NCBI GenBank assembly: GCA_945904955.1 | Contig: CAMDPO010000021.1 | Span: 1 to 37,500, forward strand | DNA length: 37,500 nt | Reading direction: 5' to 3' | Origin: Rhizobium sp. Q54 | Lineage (GTDB): Bacteria; Pseudomonadota; Alphaproteobacteria; UBA2966; CAIVPW01 | In this document: in pieces, positions 1 to 6,896 of the stretch | Position numbering within the stretch: the first letter of the stretch is position 1 | Layout: the number at the start of each line of letters is the position of its first letter | Position numbers and translations under genes: made by a program | The notes under the pieces: generated by a model | Told to the model about the DNA's origin: nothing | Seen by the model: the letters and a program-made list of their open reading frames with translations, nothing else | The model's database searches: none

Positions 1-435
1 GTCGATCTCGTCTCGGGCGATGCGGCATGGTTCGCGCTCGGCCGCCTGGACCAGTCGGCCGCCGCCCTCGCCGGCACCGTTCCCGCGGTGTCAGCTGGCG
101 ACAACCAGGGCGCCATCGCGCTGCACAACCTCGCCAATCAAAGCATCGCGTTCACGGCTGCCGGCAACCTGACCGCAACCACGGGCAGCTTTGCCGAGTA
201 TTCGGCCAACGTCATCTCGGACATCGCCAACGCCGGCGCCATCGCTGACCAGTTCGCCGAGGATCGCCAGGCGTTCGCATCGGCCATCGAGGCGCGCATC
301 ACCGATATCTCGGGCGTCAACATGGATGAGGAGCTCGCGGCGATGCTCATCTACCAGAACGCGTTCGCCGCATCGGCGCGCATCATCACCACGGTGCGCG
401 AGATGTTCGACGTGCTCCTCGAGATTTCCGGCTAG
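1..435 (+). CDS. flgK: Flagellar hook-associated protein 1, C-terminal part (5' end outside window)
   Basis: FlgK is the first junction protein between hook and filament and is secreted by the flagellar type III system. The frame is open from base 1 and the last 144 residues are present. The C-terminus has the FlgK hallmark: GVNMDEELAAMLIYQNAF, then ASARIITTVREMFDVLL, the amphipathic helix shared by rod/hook/HAP proteins that forms the D0 coiled coil. FlgL follows after 25 bases in the same direction, the usual flgK-flgL order. The start and any promoter lie upstream of the window. The family call is firm; only length and N-terminus are unknown. Confidence 0.93.
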   Translation, partial: VDLVSGDAAWFALGRLDQSAAALAGTVPAVSAGDNQGAIALHNLANQSIAFTAAGNLTATTGSFAEYSANVISDIANAGAIADQFAEDRQAFASAIEARITDISGVNMDEELAAMLIYQNAFAASARIITTVREMFDVLLEISG

Positions 436-460
436 TTCGCCGTAACAACCAGGTACTGCC

Positions 461-1426
461 ATGACCCGCATCGCCACCTTTGGACAAGCGCAAATCCTGC
501 TGCAGGACGTCCTGCGCAACGAAGGCCGCGTGTTCGATGGCCAGCGCAAGATCACCAGCGGCATCGAGCACAAGGACTACAAGGGCTTCGCCATCGACGT
601 GACGACCCTTGCAGGCGCCAAGGACCTCAAGGCGTCGGCTGAATCGTTCCTGCACGACAACGATCAGGTGATGCGTCGCCTCGATCTGTACGACCTCAAT
701 CTGAAGGCCTTGCGCGACGTCGCGCAGGGTCTGCGTGACGACGTACTGGCTGCGGTCAACGGCAACACCGGTGTCGCCCTGCGTCAGAAGATCGACGACT
801 ACTGGCAAAGCGCCGTCAGCTTGCTCGATTCGCGCGACAACGGCCGCTACATCTTCTCTGGCACGCTGACCGACGAATCGCCGGTGCTGTCGACTGCCAA
901 TACGCCCGCCGGTCTAGCAGCCGTCGCCAACGACATCACGACGACGCCGACAGACGTGTTCGGCAACAACAACGTCGCGCGCCAGGCGCGCATCGACGAC
1001 GCCCTGACGCTGACCTACGGCGCCGTGGCGTCCGACGTATCGGACGAGATCGCCGAAGGCCTGCGGCGGCTGATGCGCTTCGACGACAATACCGAGACGT
1101 TCGGCTTCGCAACCGGCGGACCCTTCGCGCAGCCGATGACCGACGACCAGCGCAACTTCCTTATCGGCGAGATCGATCGCCTCAACGCGATGATCGACGA
1201 CGTCGACCAGGCCCATTCCACCAACGGCGTCCACCAGCGCACGGTCGAGGACTCGCAAATTCGACTCGGCGACAATGTGACGTTCATCACAACGTTCATT
1301 GCGGACATCGAGGATGCTGATATCGGGGTGGCTGTTTCCCGGATGCAACAGGACCAGCTCGCACTCGATGCTTCCTTCCGCATGCTTGGGCAGCTCGCCC
1401 GCATCACTCTGCTGGACTTCATTTAG
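461..1426 (+). CDS. flgL: Flagellar hook-associated protein 3 (flagellin-like)
   Basis: FlgL is the second hook-filament junction protein. This 321-residue protein starts MTRIATFGQAQILLQDVL and ends in a helical segment rich in L, Q and A (RMQQDQLALDASFRMLGQL), the paired N- and C-terminal coiled-coil layout of flagellin-family junction proteins. The segment SLLDSRDNGRYIFSGTLTD matches the 'GRYLFSG' region typical of FlgL. The length is normal for the family. It follows flgK by 25 bases and is probably co-transcribed. The ATG is preceded only by a weak AGG; no alternative start nearby is better. A GC-rich imperfect hairpin without a T-run lies at 1474-1498, beyond the stop. Confidence 0.9.
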   Translation: MTRIATFGQAQILLQDVLRNEGRVFDGQRKITSGIEHKDYKGFAIDVTTLAGAKDLKASAESFLHDNDQVMRRLDLYDLNLKALRDVAQGLRDDVLAAVNGNTGVALRQKIDDYWQSAVSLLDSRDNGRYIFSGTLTDESPVLSTANTPAGLAAVANDITTTPTDVFGNNNVARQARIDDALTLTYGAVASDVSDEIAEGLRRLMRFDDNTETFGFATGGPFAQPMTDDQRNFLIGEIDRLNAMIDDVDQAHSTNGVHQRTVEDSQIRLGDNVTFITTFIADIEDADIGVAVSRMQQDQLALDASFRMLGQLARITLLDFI

Positions 1427-1567
1427 TCGCCGTGGTGCTCTAAGCGCGCGCGCGTCGTCTCGGCGCGCGGCGTGGACCGTAGGGGGCGCTACCGGTCCGC
1501 GTGATTGGCTTGCAGCCGCAAGGTCGGCAGGCGAGCCGCGACAGACTGTCGGGGGTCGGCGTCCCAC

Positions 1568-2566
1568 ATGAGTAGTATCGACCTGGTCACCGGCGGCGCC
1601 GGATTCATCGGCAGCCACCTCGTAGATCGTCTCCTTGCTGACGGCCGCGCGGTGCGCGTGCTGGACAACTTCGTTGTCGGCAACCTTCGCAATCTCGAAC
1701 AGCACAAGGGGCATCGTCGCCTCGACGTCGTCGAGGGCGACATCCGCGACCGCGCGGTGCTCGATCGCGTGGTCCACGGTTGCGACCGCGTCTTCCATCT
1801 GGCGGCGCGCGCCGACATCGTCCCTTCGATCGTCGAGCCGGACGAGTACTTCACCACCAACGTCAACGGCACGTTCAACGTGCTGCAGGCGGCCAAGAGC
1901 CACCGCGTCAAGAAGGTGCTCTACGTCGCCTCATCGACTTGCTACGGCATTCCCCAGGTCTATCCGACACCCGAGGATGCGCCGATCCGGCCGCAGTACC
2001 CGTATGCGCTGACCAAGTACATGGGCGAGGAGCTCGTCCTGCACTGGGGCCGCGTCTACGAGTTGCCGGTCCTGTCGCTGCGTTTCTTCAACGTCTACGG
2101 GCCGCGCGCCCGCACGTCCGGCACCTACGGTGCCGTTTTCGGCGTGTTCCTGGCGCAGCTTCTCGCCGACAAGCCGCTGACCATCGTCGGCGACGGCAAC
2201 CAGACTCGCGACTTCACCTTCGTGTCGGACGCGGTCGATGCGCTGGTCGCCGCCGCCGCCAGCACCTTCTCCGGTCAGGTATTCAATGTCGGCTCCGGCA
2301 AGCCGGTGTCCGTCAACCGCCTGGTCGAGCTGCTCGGCGCCAAGAAGACCGTCCACGTGCCCAAGCGCCCGGGCGAGCCAGATTGTACCTGGGCCGACAT
2401 GTCCCGCATCTGGTCGGCACTCGCGTGGAGCCCGTCCGTGCGCATCGAGGAGGGGGTCCGCACCATGCTCGACCACATCGAGTACTGGCGCGATGCTCCG
2501 GTTTGGACCCCGGAAAAGATCGCCGGCGCCACCGCCGACTGGTTCAAGTACCTCGGCAAGGCCTAG
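1568..2566 (+). CDS. NAD-dependent epimerase/dehydratase (SDR family, UDP-sugar type)
   Basis: An extended short-chain dehydrogenase of the nucleotide-sugar epimerase type, 332 residues from the ATG at 1568. The dinucleotide-binding motif GGAGFIGSH sits at the very N-terminus, which favours this start over the in-frame ATG 63 bases upstream. The catalytic tyrosine/lysine motif appears as YALTK, with upstream serines in SSTCYGIP. It probably interconverts or dehydrates a UDP- or GDP-linked sugar for surface polysaccharide or flagellin glycosylation; the substrate cannot be read from sequence. Location downstream of flgKL is suggestive but not proof of a link to flagellar glycosylation. The Shine-Dalgarno sequence is weak. 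Confidence 0.85.
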   Translation: MSSIDLVTGGAGFIGSHLVDRLLADGRAVRVLDNFVVGNLRNLEQHKGHRRLDVVEGDIRDRAVLDRVVHGCDRVFHLAARADIVPSIVEPDEYFTTNVNGTFNVLQAAKSHRVKKVLYVASSTCYGIPQVYPTPEDAPIRPQYPYALTKYMGEELVLHWGRVYELPVLSLRFFNVYGPRARTSGTYGAVFGVFLAQLLADKPLTIVGDGNQTRDFTFVSDAVDALVAAAASTFSGQVFNVGSGKPVSVNRLVELLGAKKTVHVPKRPGEPDCTWADMSRIWSALAWSPSVRIEEGVRTMLDHIEYWRDAPVWTPEKIAGATADWFKYLGKA

Positions 2567-2579
2567 GCTCCGTACTCAA

Positions 2580-2720
2580 TTGGGGATTCCGCTCAGGCGC
2601 GGTTTGTGATTCAAGCTTCCGAACGAACAGGAGGCTTGGATGGCGGGGTTTCTTGGCTGAGCGACTCTGAGTGGGCGCGCATTGAGCCACTGACATCTTT
2701 ATTGCCCTTCATTGGTGTCC
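2580..2720 (+). mobile_element. Decayed edge of an IS5-type insertion sequence
   Basis: In the frame through 2654-2712 the translation reads WLSDSEWARIEPL...LLP, matching the start of IS5-family transposases (usual form: LSDxEWARIEPLLP). The stretch before it, ending in a TGTGATTCAAG-like string, resembles the leader of such elements. No DDE catalytic core follows; by about 2720 the similarity is gone and mnmA begins at 2835. This is a remnant of one end, not a working element. Assignment to IS5 rests on a roughly 15-residue match, so confidence is moderate. Confidence 0.45.
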
Positions 2721-2799
2721 TCCTGACGGACGAGCGCGGCGGGCCGGCCTATTGCGACCGATTCGCAGGAGCAAGCGTCCATTCGTGCTGACGCTTCGG

Positions 2800-2827
2800 T
2801 TGCGCCAGCGGGCCGCCCGCCTATATT
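2800..2827 (+). promoter_or_regulatory. Sigma70-type promoter for mnmA
   Basis: TTGCGC at 2800-2805, a 16-base spacer, and TATATT at 2822-2827. The -10 box ends only seven bases before the mnmA ATG, which puts the expected start site at or next to the A of the start codon. No Shine-Dalgarno sequence is present in the gap. Confidence 0.5.
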
Positions 2828-2834
2828 CGCCGCC

Positions 2835-3959
2835 ATGCTGACCGCTGAGTCGCGCCGCCGTGCCGTTGTCGCCATGTCTGGAGGGGTCGACTCTTCCGTC
2901 GCCGCCGGCCTCTTGCAGGAACAGGGCTACGACGTCGTCGGCGTTACCTTGCAGCTGTACGACCACGGGGTCGCGACCGGGCGGTCCGGCACCTGTTGCG
3001 CCGGGCGCGATATCGCCGACGCCCGCCGGGTCGCCGCCGCGCTTGGTATCCCGCACTACGTCCTCGACTACGAGCAGCGCTTCCGCACTGCTGTCATCGA
3101 CGACTTCGCGGCGACGTACGAGGCGGGAGAAACGCCGGTCCCGTGCGTGCGCTGCAACCAGCGCATCAAGTTCCGTGACTTGATGGAGGTCGCGCGCGAC
3201 CTGAACGCGGATTTCCTCGCCACCGGCCACTACGTGCAGCGCATCGAGGGATCGCACGGTCCCGAGTTGCATGCCGCCGCCGATCCCAGTCGCGACCAGA
3301 GCTACTTCCTCTTCACGACGACGCACGAGCAACTCGCCTTCCTGCGCTTCCCAATTGGCGGCATGCTGAAGAGCGAGACGCGCGCCCACGCGCGTCGGTT
3401 CGGTCTGTCTGTCGCGGAGAAGGCCGATAGCCAGGACATCTGCTTCGTCCCCTCCGGCGACTACGCGGCCGTCGTGCGCAAGTTGCGCCCGGCGGCCGAG
3501 CAGGCGGGCGAGATCGTGCATATCGATGGACGCGTACTTGGACGCCACAAGGGCGTGGTGCACTTCACCGTCGGCCAGCGTCACGGACTCGGCTTGGGAG
3601 GAGGGGCGCCGCTGCACGTGTTGCGCCTCGAGGCCGATACGCGCCGCGTCATCGTCGGTCCGCGCGCGGCATTGGCGGTGTCGACCTTCACGGTGCGCGA
3701 GTTCAACTGGCTATCGACGCCGCCGGCCCGGCCACTGCGCGCCGCGGTAAAGGTGCGGTCGATGCGGCCGCCCGCCGGGGCCACGCTGCATCCGCTGCCA
3801 GAGGGGCACGTACGGGTCGAACTCGACGTGGCCGAACTCGGAGTGGCGCCCGGACAGGCCTGTGTCGCCTTTGATGGCGCACGGGTCGTGGGGGGCGGTT
3901 GGATCGAGAAACAGCCAGAGTTGGCCGTGGCGCCCGGCGCGCTGGCCGCCTCTGCTTGA
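2835..3959 (+). CDS. mnmA: tRNA-specific 2-thiouridylase MnmA
   Basis: MnmA transfers sulfur to C2 of the wobble uridine (U34) of tRNA-Lys, -Glu and -Gln, using ATP to adenylate the base. The 374-residue protein has the PP-loop SGGVDSS near residue 15, the catalytic cysteine in [14 protein letters not shown], the TGHYV segment, and the second active-site cysteine in [21 protein letters not shown] marks the central domain, and a C-terminal beta-barrel follows. Length is normal and all key residues are present. The ATG at 2835 has no Shine-Dalgarno sequence and lies right behind a -10 box, so the transcript may be leaderless. The stop codon overlaps the promoter of the downstream tRNA gene. Confidence 0.95.
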   Translation: MLTAESRRRAVVAMSGGVDSSVAAGLLQEQGYDVVGVTLQLYDHGVATGRSGTCCAGRDIADARRVAAALGIPHYVLDYEQRFRTAVIDDFAATYEAGETPVPCVRCNQRIKFRDLMEVARDLNADFLATGHYVQRIEGSHGPELHAAADPSRDQSYFLFTTTHEQLAFLRFPIGGMLKSETRAHARRFGLSVAEKADSQDICFVPSGDYAAVVRKLRPAAEQAGEIVHIDGRVLGRHKGVVHFTVGQRHGLGLGGGAPLHVLRLEADTRRVIVGPRAALAVSTFTVREFNWLSTPPARPLRAAVKVRSMRPPAGATLHPLPEGHVRVELDVAELGVAPGQACVAFDGARVVGGGWIEKQPELAVAPGALAASA

Positions 3960-3984
3960 CGACCTCGGGCGCGCGTCCTTATAT
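3956..3984 (+). promoter_or_regulatory. Sigma70 promoter for tRNA-Met
   Basis: TTGACG at 3956-3961, a 17-base spacer, and TTATAT at 3979-3984, close to consensus with ideal spacing. The -35 box overlaps the mnmA stop codon. The expected start lies about 30 bases before the mature tRNA 5' end at 4021. Confidence 0.65.
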
Positions 3985-4020
3985 CCCGCGCTCTTTCGGC
4001 ACTGGAGCGACGAGGTGGTT

Positions 4021-4097
4021 GGCGGGGTAGCTCAGCTGGTTAGAGCGGAGGAATCATAATCCTTAGGTCGGGGGTTCAAGTCCCTCTCCCGCTACCA
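4021..4097 (+). tRNA. tRNA-Met(CAT), elongator type
   Basis: A full 77-base cloverleaf can be folded by hand. The acceptor is GGCGGGG with TCCCGCT, closed by a G1-U72 wobble. The D arm is GCTC/GAGC. The anticodon stem is GAGGA/TCCTT with loop ATCATAA, giving anticodon CAT at loop positions 3-5. The T arm is GGGGG/CCCTC around TTCAAGT, and an encoded ACCA end is present. The lack of initiator features (no mismatch at 1-72, no GGG/CCC anticodon stem) excludes fMet. Ile2 (lysidine-modified CAT) is the main alternative, but the overall sequence looks like alphaproteobacterial elongator Met. Confidence 0.93.
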
Positions 4098-4115
4098 ACT
4101 TCGTCGCTCGAGTAG

Positions 4116-4148
4116 GAACGCTGTCCCCGGACCTCCGGGGCAGCGTTC
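4116..4148 (+). terminator. Terminator-like hairpin after tRNA-Met
   Basis: GAACGCTG(T)CCCCGG and CCGGGGCAGCGTTC form a stem of about 14 pairs with one bulged T and a short loop. It lies 18 bases beyond the tRNA. The following bases (TGCATTTC) are only weakly T-rich, so intrinsic termination is likely but not textbook. Confidence 0.6.
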
Positions 4149-4458
4149 TGCATTTCAAGCCTTCACGCGTGCGCGCGCGCTACCCCGCTCGGGATAGTCG
4201 CGATGCCTGTGCGCGCGCGCCGTGACCGTGGCCGTGGCCGTGCGAAGCGCCTGCGCGGCGGTTCGCTTGGATCTGCGTGTGCGTTTCGTGCAAGCGCGCG
4301 ATCACGGCGCCGCGAACGCGCCGATCCTCGGCGTTGCACTTTCGACACGCACCATGGTGCGACGTGCATAGCGAGAACGGGAGGCCATCCCGCATTCCAG
4401 CGCGAAGAAGGTATGTCGCCGCCGCCGCGCGCAAGCCCGCTCTAACCCTGGCGCGCAA
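4149..4458. other. Gene-less GC-rich stretch
   Basis: No convincing gene is seen. Open frames on both strands are arginine-, alanine- and histidine-rich shadows of GC-biased sequence, with no domain and no good ribosome binding site. The only structure is alternating GCGC runs near 4168-4180 and 4211-4220 and a short run of CCGTGG-like hexamers near 4221-4242. Confidence 0.5.
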
Positions 4459-4486
4459 TTGCTGGTCTGCCGCCGGCGCCTAGACT
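4459..4486 (+). promoter_or_regulatory. Candidate promoter of the cold-shock gene
   Basis: TTGCTG at 4459-4464, a 16-base spacer, and TAGACT at 4481-4486. A start near 4493 would give a leader of about 120 bases before the GTG at 4614, as is usual for cold-shock genes whose mRNA leaders act as RNA thermosensors. Confidence 0.45.
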
Positions 4487-4613
4487 TTCCGCGCTACTCG
4501 AAACTGCGGTGTCCCGCTTCGTCGTCGACCGAGCTAAGTCATCCGCGGGTTGGTTGAGAGTGCCGTCGGACGTGGGTTTCGGCGGCAACGGCTATCTCCA
4601 AGGAGACGCGATC

Positions 4614-4823
4614 GTGCAGACCGGCATCGTCAAGTGGTTCAACAAGGTCAAGGGATACGGATTCATCGCACCCGAGGGCGGCAACAAGGACATCTTCGTC
4701 CATGTTTCCGCAGTCGAGCAGGCCAACCTGCCCGGATTGAACGAAGGGCAGCGCGTTAACTTCGAGGTCAAGTCCGGCCGCGACGGACGCGCCTCAGCGG
4801 AGAACCTCACCCTCGCCAGCTAG
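4614..4823 (+). CDS. cspA: Cold-shock protein (CspA family)
   Basis: A 69-residue single cold-shock domain that binds single-stranded RNA/DNA and melts mRNA structure. RNP1 is visible as KGYGFIAP and RNP2 as DIFVHVS, preceded by the GIVKWFN start typical of the family. The GTG at 4614 is chosen because AAGGAG at 4600-4605 sits at ideal distance and because family members begin at this point; an in-frame start at 4509 would add 35 residues unlike any cold-shock protein. It is monocistronic, with its own promoter, a long leader and two terminators. Which paralogue (cspA, cspC or cspD type) is uncertain. Confidence 0.93.
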   Translation: MQTGIVKWFNKVKGYGFIAPEGGNKDIFVHVSAVEQANLPGLNEGQRVNFEVKSGRDGRASAENLTLAS

Positions 4824-4847
4824 AGCCACGCGGATGTTACCCCCCCA

Positions 4848-4879
4848 GGGCCGCCGGTCACCCGGCGGCCCTTCTTTTT
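4848..4879 (+). terminator. Intrinsic terminator 1 after cold-shock gene
   Basis: Stem GGGCCGCCGG / CCGGCGGCCC with loop TCAC, followed by TTCTTTTT. A textbook rho-independent terminator, 24 bases after the stop codon. Confidence 0.9.
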
Positions 4880-4890
4880 GCGTCGCGCCT

Positions 4891-4922
4891 AAGGGCCGCC
4901 GGGCGACCGGCGGCCCTTTTTC
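4891..4922 (+). terminator. Intrinsic terminator 2 after cold-shock gene
   Basis: Stem AAGGGCCGCCGG / CCGGCGGCCCTT with loop GCGA, followed by TTTCT. The core stem is the same as in the terminator just upstream. The symmetric A/T flanks would let it act on both strands. Confidence 0.85.
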
Positions 4923-5021
4923 TATGCCCGCGCGCCACTTGATAGCCCTGCTCGGCATCGCCAAGCCCGGGCCAGGCAACAATCCGTTGCACTTCCTGCC
5001 GTCCGATTTGGGCCGTAAACC

Positions 5022-5050
5022 TTGCTTGAGGCCGCTATTCCGACTATGAC
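5022..5050 (+). promoter_or_regulatory. Possible promoter of the Gld-type ABC operon
   Basis: TTGCTT at 5022-5027, a 17-base spacer, and TATGAC at 5045-5050. This is the best match in the 280 bases between the terminators and the first ABC gene, and would give a leader of roughly 145 bases. The match is modest. Nothing else stands out between 4923 and 5200. Confidence 0.35.
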
Positions 5051-5200
5051 ACCGGCCGAGTACAGGGGAGGTTTTGGACGGTGAACGGCGCCGCAGAGCT
5101 GCGACGCGGAGTGACGTACCGCCGGTAGTAGGCGGCAACGCACGCCAGCCGAGCAGCGGTGGAGACGCCGGCCGGTCCAGGCCACACTCAAACAGGTTCC

Positions 5201-6163
5201 ATGTCCGATCTCATCGAAGTCGAATCCTTAAGCAAGCGCTTCGGGTCGATCGTCGCCGTCGACGACGTCACGTTCAGCGTACCGCGTGGCGTGGTCATGG
5301 GCTTCCTGGGGCCAAACGGCGCCGGCAAGTCGACCACCATGCGTGTCATCACGGGCTACCTGCCGCCGACCGCAGGTACGGCGCGGGTGCTGGGCCACGA
5401 CATCCAGAAAGAGCCGGTCGAGGTAAAGAAGCGCATCGGCTTCTTGCCGGAAGGCGCGCCGCTCTACGGCGACATGACAGTGATGTCGCTGCTCGAGTTC
5501 ATCGCAGAGATCCGCCAGCTGCACGGCGCAAAGGCCAAGCAGCGCATCATGTACTCGATCGAGCGCATGGGCCTGCAGCAGGTGCTCTACCAGCGCATCG
5601 AGACGCTCTCGAAGGGCTTCAAGCGCCGCGTCGGGTTCGCCCAGGCGATCCTGCACGACCCGGACGTGCTGATCCTCGACGAGCCGACCGACGGACTCGA
5701 CCCGAACCAGAAGCACCACGTGCGCGAGCTCATCCGCGAGCTTGGCAAGACCAAGGCGATCATCATCTCGACCCACATCCTGGAAGAGGTGGACGCGGTG
5801 TGCGACCGCGCCGTCATCATCGATCGCGGCCGCGTCGTGTCGAACGGCACGCCGACCGAGCTGCATGCGCGCTCGCGCCTGCACAACTCCGTCGTGATCC
5901 GCGTTCGTGCTGACGCTGCGCCCAAGGCAGTCAAGCTGCTGCGCGGCCTGAGCAACGTCATTGGCGTCGAGACCGGCACGATCCACGACGGCCGCGTCTC
6001 GCTGTCTGTCGTGCCGCGCGAGGGCAAGTTCATCGCCGACGAGGTCGGGATGGCGATCCGCCAGAACAGCATTGAGGTCGACGAGATTCACACGGAGGTC
6101 GGCAAGCTCGACGAAGTCTTCCGTCAGCTTACGGTCGGCCATGAACAGGCGGTGCTGCGATGA
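5201..6163 (+). CDS. gldA: ABC transporter ATP-binding protein (GldA-type)
   Basis: The 320-residue ATPase subunit of an ABC-2-type system, cytoplasmic and membrane-associated through the permease encoded next. Walker A is GPNGAGKST (residues 37-45), the signature is LSKGFKRRVGFAQA, Walker B is VLILDEPTDGLDP, and the switch histidine is in IISTHILEEVD. The last 100 residues form the small C-terminal domain typical of the GldA/CcmA subgroup. ATG 5201 is preferred over the in-frame ATG at 5159 because the ABC domain starts directly after it. The stop overlaps the permease start in an ATGA, so the two are translationally coupled. Confidence 0.9.
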   Translation: MSDLIEVESLSKRFGSIVAVDDVTFSVPRGVVMGFLGPNGAGKSTTMRVITGYLPPTAGTARVLGHDIQKEPVEVKKRIGFLPEGAPLYGDMTVMSLLEFIAEIRQLHGAKAKQRIMYSIERMGLQQVLYQRIETLSKGFKRRVGFAQAILHDPDVLILDEPTDGLDPNQKHHVRELIRELGKTKAIIISTHILEEVDAVCDRAVIIDRGRVVSNGTPTELHARSRLHNSVVIRVRADAAPKAVKLLRGLSNVIGVETGTIHDGRVSLSVVPREGKFIADEVGMAIRQNSIEVDEIHTEVGKLDEVFRQLTVGHEQAVLR

Positions 6164-6894
6164 GAAACGTCTGGATCATCACCAAGCGCGAGCTCGCCGC
6201 GTATTTCTCGACGCCGCTCGCCTACGTATTCATCGTCACCTTCCTCGCCGGCGCCGGCGCGGTGACATTTTTCATGGGCGACTTCTTCGGCCGCCGCCAG
6301 GCGGATCTGCAGTCGTTCTTCAGCTTCCACCCGTGGCTGTTCCTGGTGCTCATTCCTGCGGTCGGCATGCGTCTGTGGGCCGAGGAGCGCAAGACCGGCA
6401 CGATTGAACTTCTGATGACCCTGCCGGTCACCACCGGCGAAGCGGTCGTCGGCAAGTTCCTCGCCGCATGGTTGTTCACGGGCATTGCGCTCGGGCTGAC
6501 TTTCCCGATCTGGATCTCCGTCAACTACCTTGGCGATCCGGACAACGGGGTGATCTTTGCCAGCTACGTCGGCAGCATGCTGATGGCCGGCGCTTTGCTG
6601 GCTCTCGCCTCCTGCCTGTCAGCACTGACGCGCAACCAAGTCATCGCTTTCGTCATCGGTTCGGCCGCCAGCTTCCTGTTCCTGATGAGCGGCCTCGACC
6701 TGGTGCTGGGGATGTTCCGCGGCTGGGCTCCCGCCTATGTCCTCGACATGGTGGCGTCCCTGTCGTTCCTCACCCACTTCCAGACGATCGCGGATGGCGT
6801 GCTGCCACTTCCGGCAATCGTGTTCTTCCTGTCGATGATGGCGGTCTGCCTGTTCGTCAATGCGCAGATCGTCGAACTCAAGAAGGCTAGCTAG
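6160..6894 (+). CDS. ABC-2-type permease (GldF-like)
   Basis: An integral membrane subunit of 244 residues with about six hydrophobic segments, starting MRNVWIITKRELAAYFSTPLAYVF, the usual opening of GldF/ABC-2 permeases. The segment LWAEERKTGTIELLMTLPVTTGEAVVGK is the conserved coupling region of this family. It overlaps the ATPase gene by four bases, and GldG follows two bases after its stop. In Bacteroidetes the homologous GldA-F-G complex supports gliding; in proteobacteria the same cassette exists without known gliding and its substrate is unknown. Confidence 0.87.
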   Translation: MRNVWIITKRELAAYFSTPLAYVFIVTFLAGAGAVTFFMGDFFGRRQADLQSFFSFHPWLFLVLIPAVGMRLWAEERKTGTIELLMTLPVTTGEAVVGKFLAAWLFTGIALGLTFPIWISVNYLGDPDNGVIFASYVGSMLMAGALLALASCLSALTRNQVIAFVIGSAASFLFLMSGLDLVLGMFRGWAPAYVLDMVASLSFLTHFQTIADGVLPLPAIVFFLSMMAVCLFVNAQIVELKKAS

Positions 6895-6896
6895 CG

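Noticed and set aside
4180-4458. Small frames on both strands between tRNA-Met and the cold-shock gene
   Set aside because: Low-complexity Arg/His/Gly products, no ribosome site, no conserved pattern.
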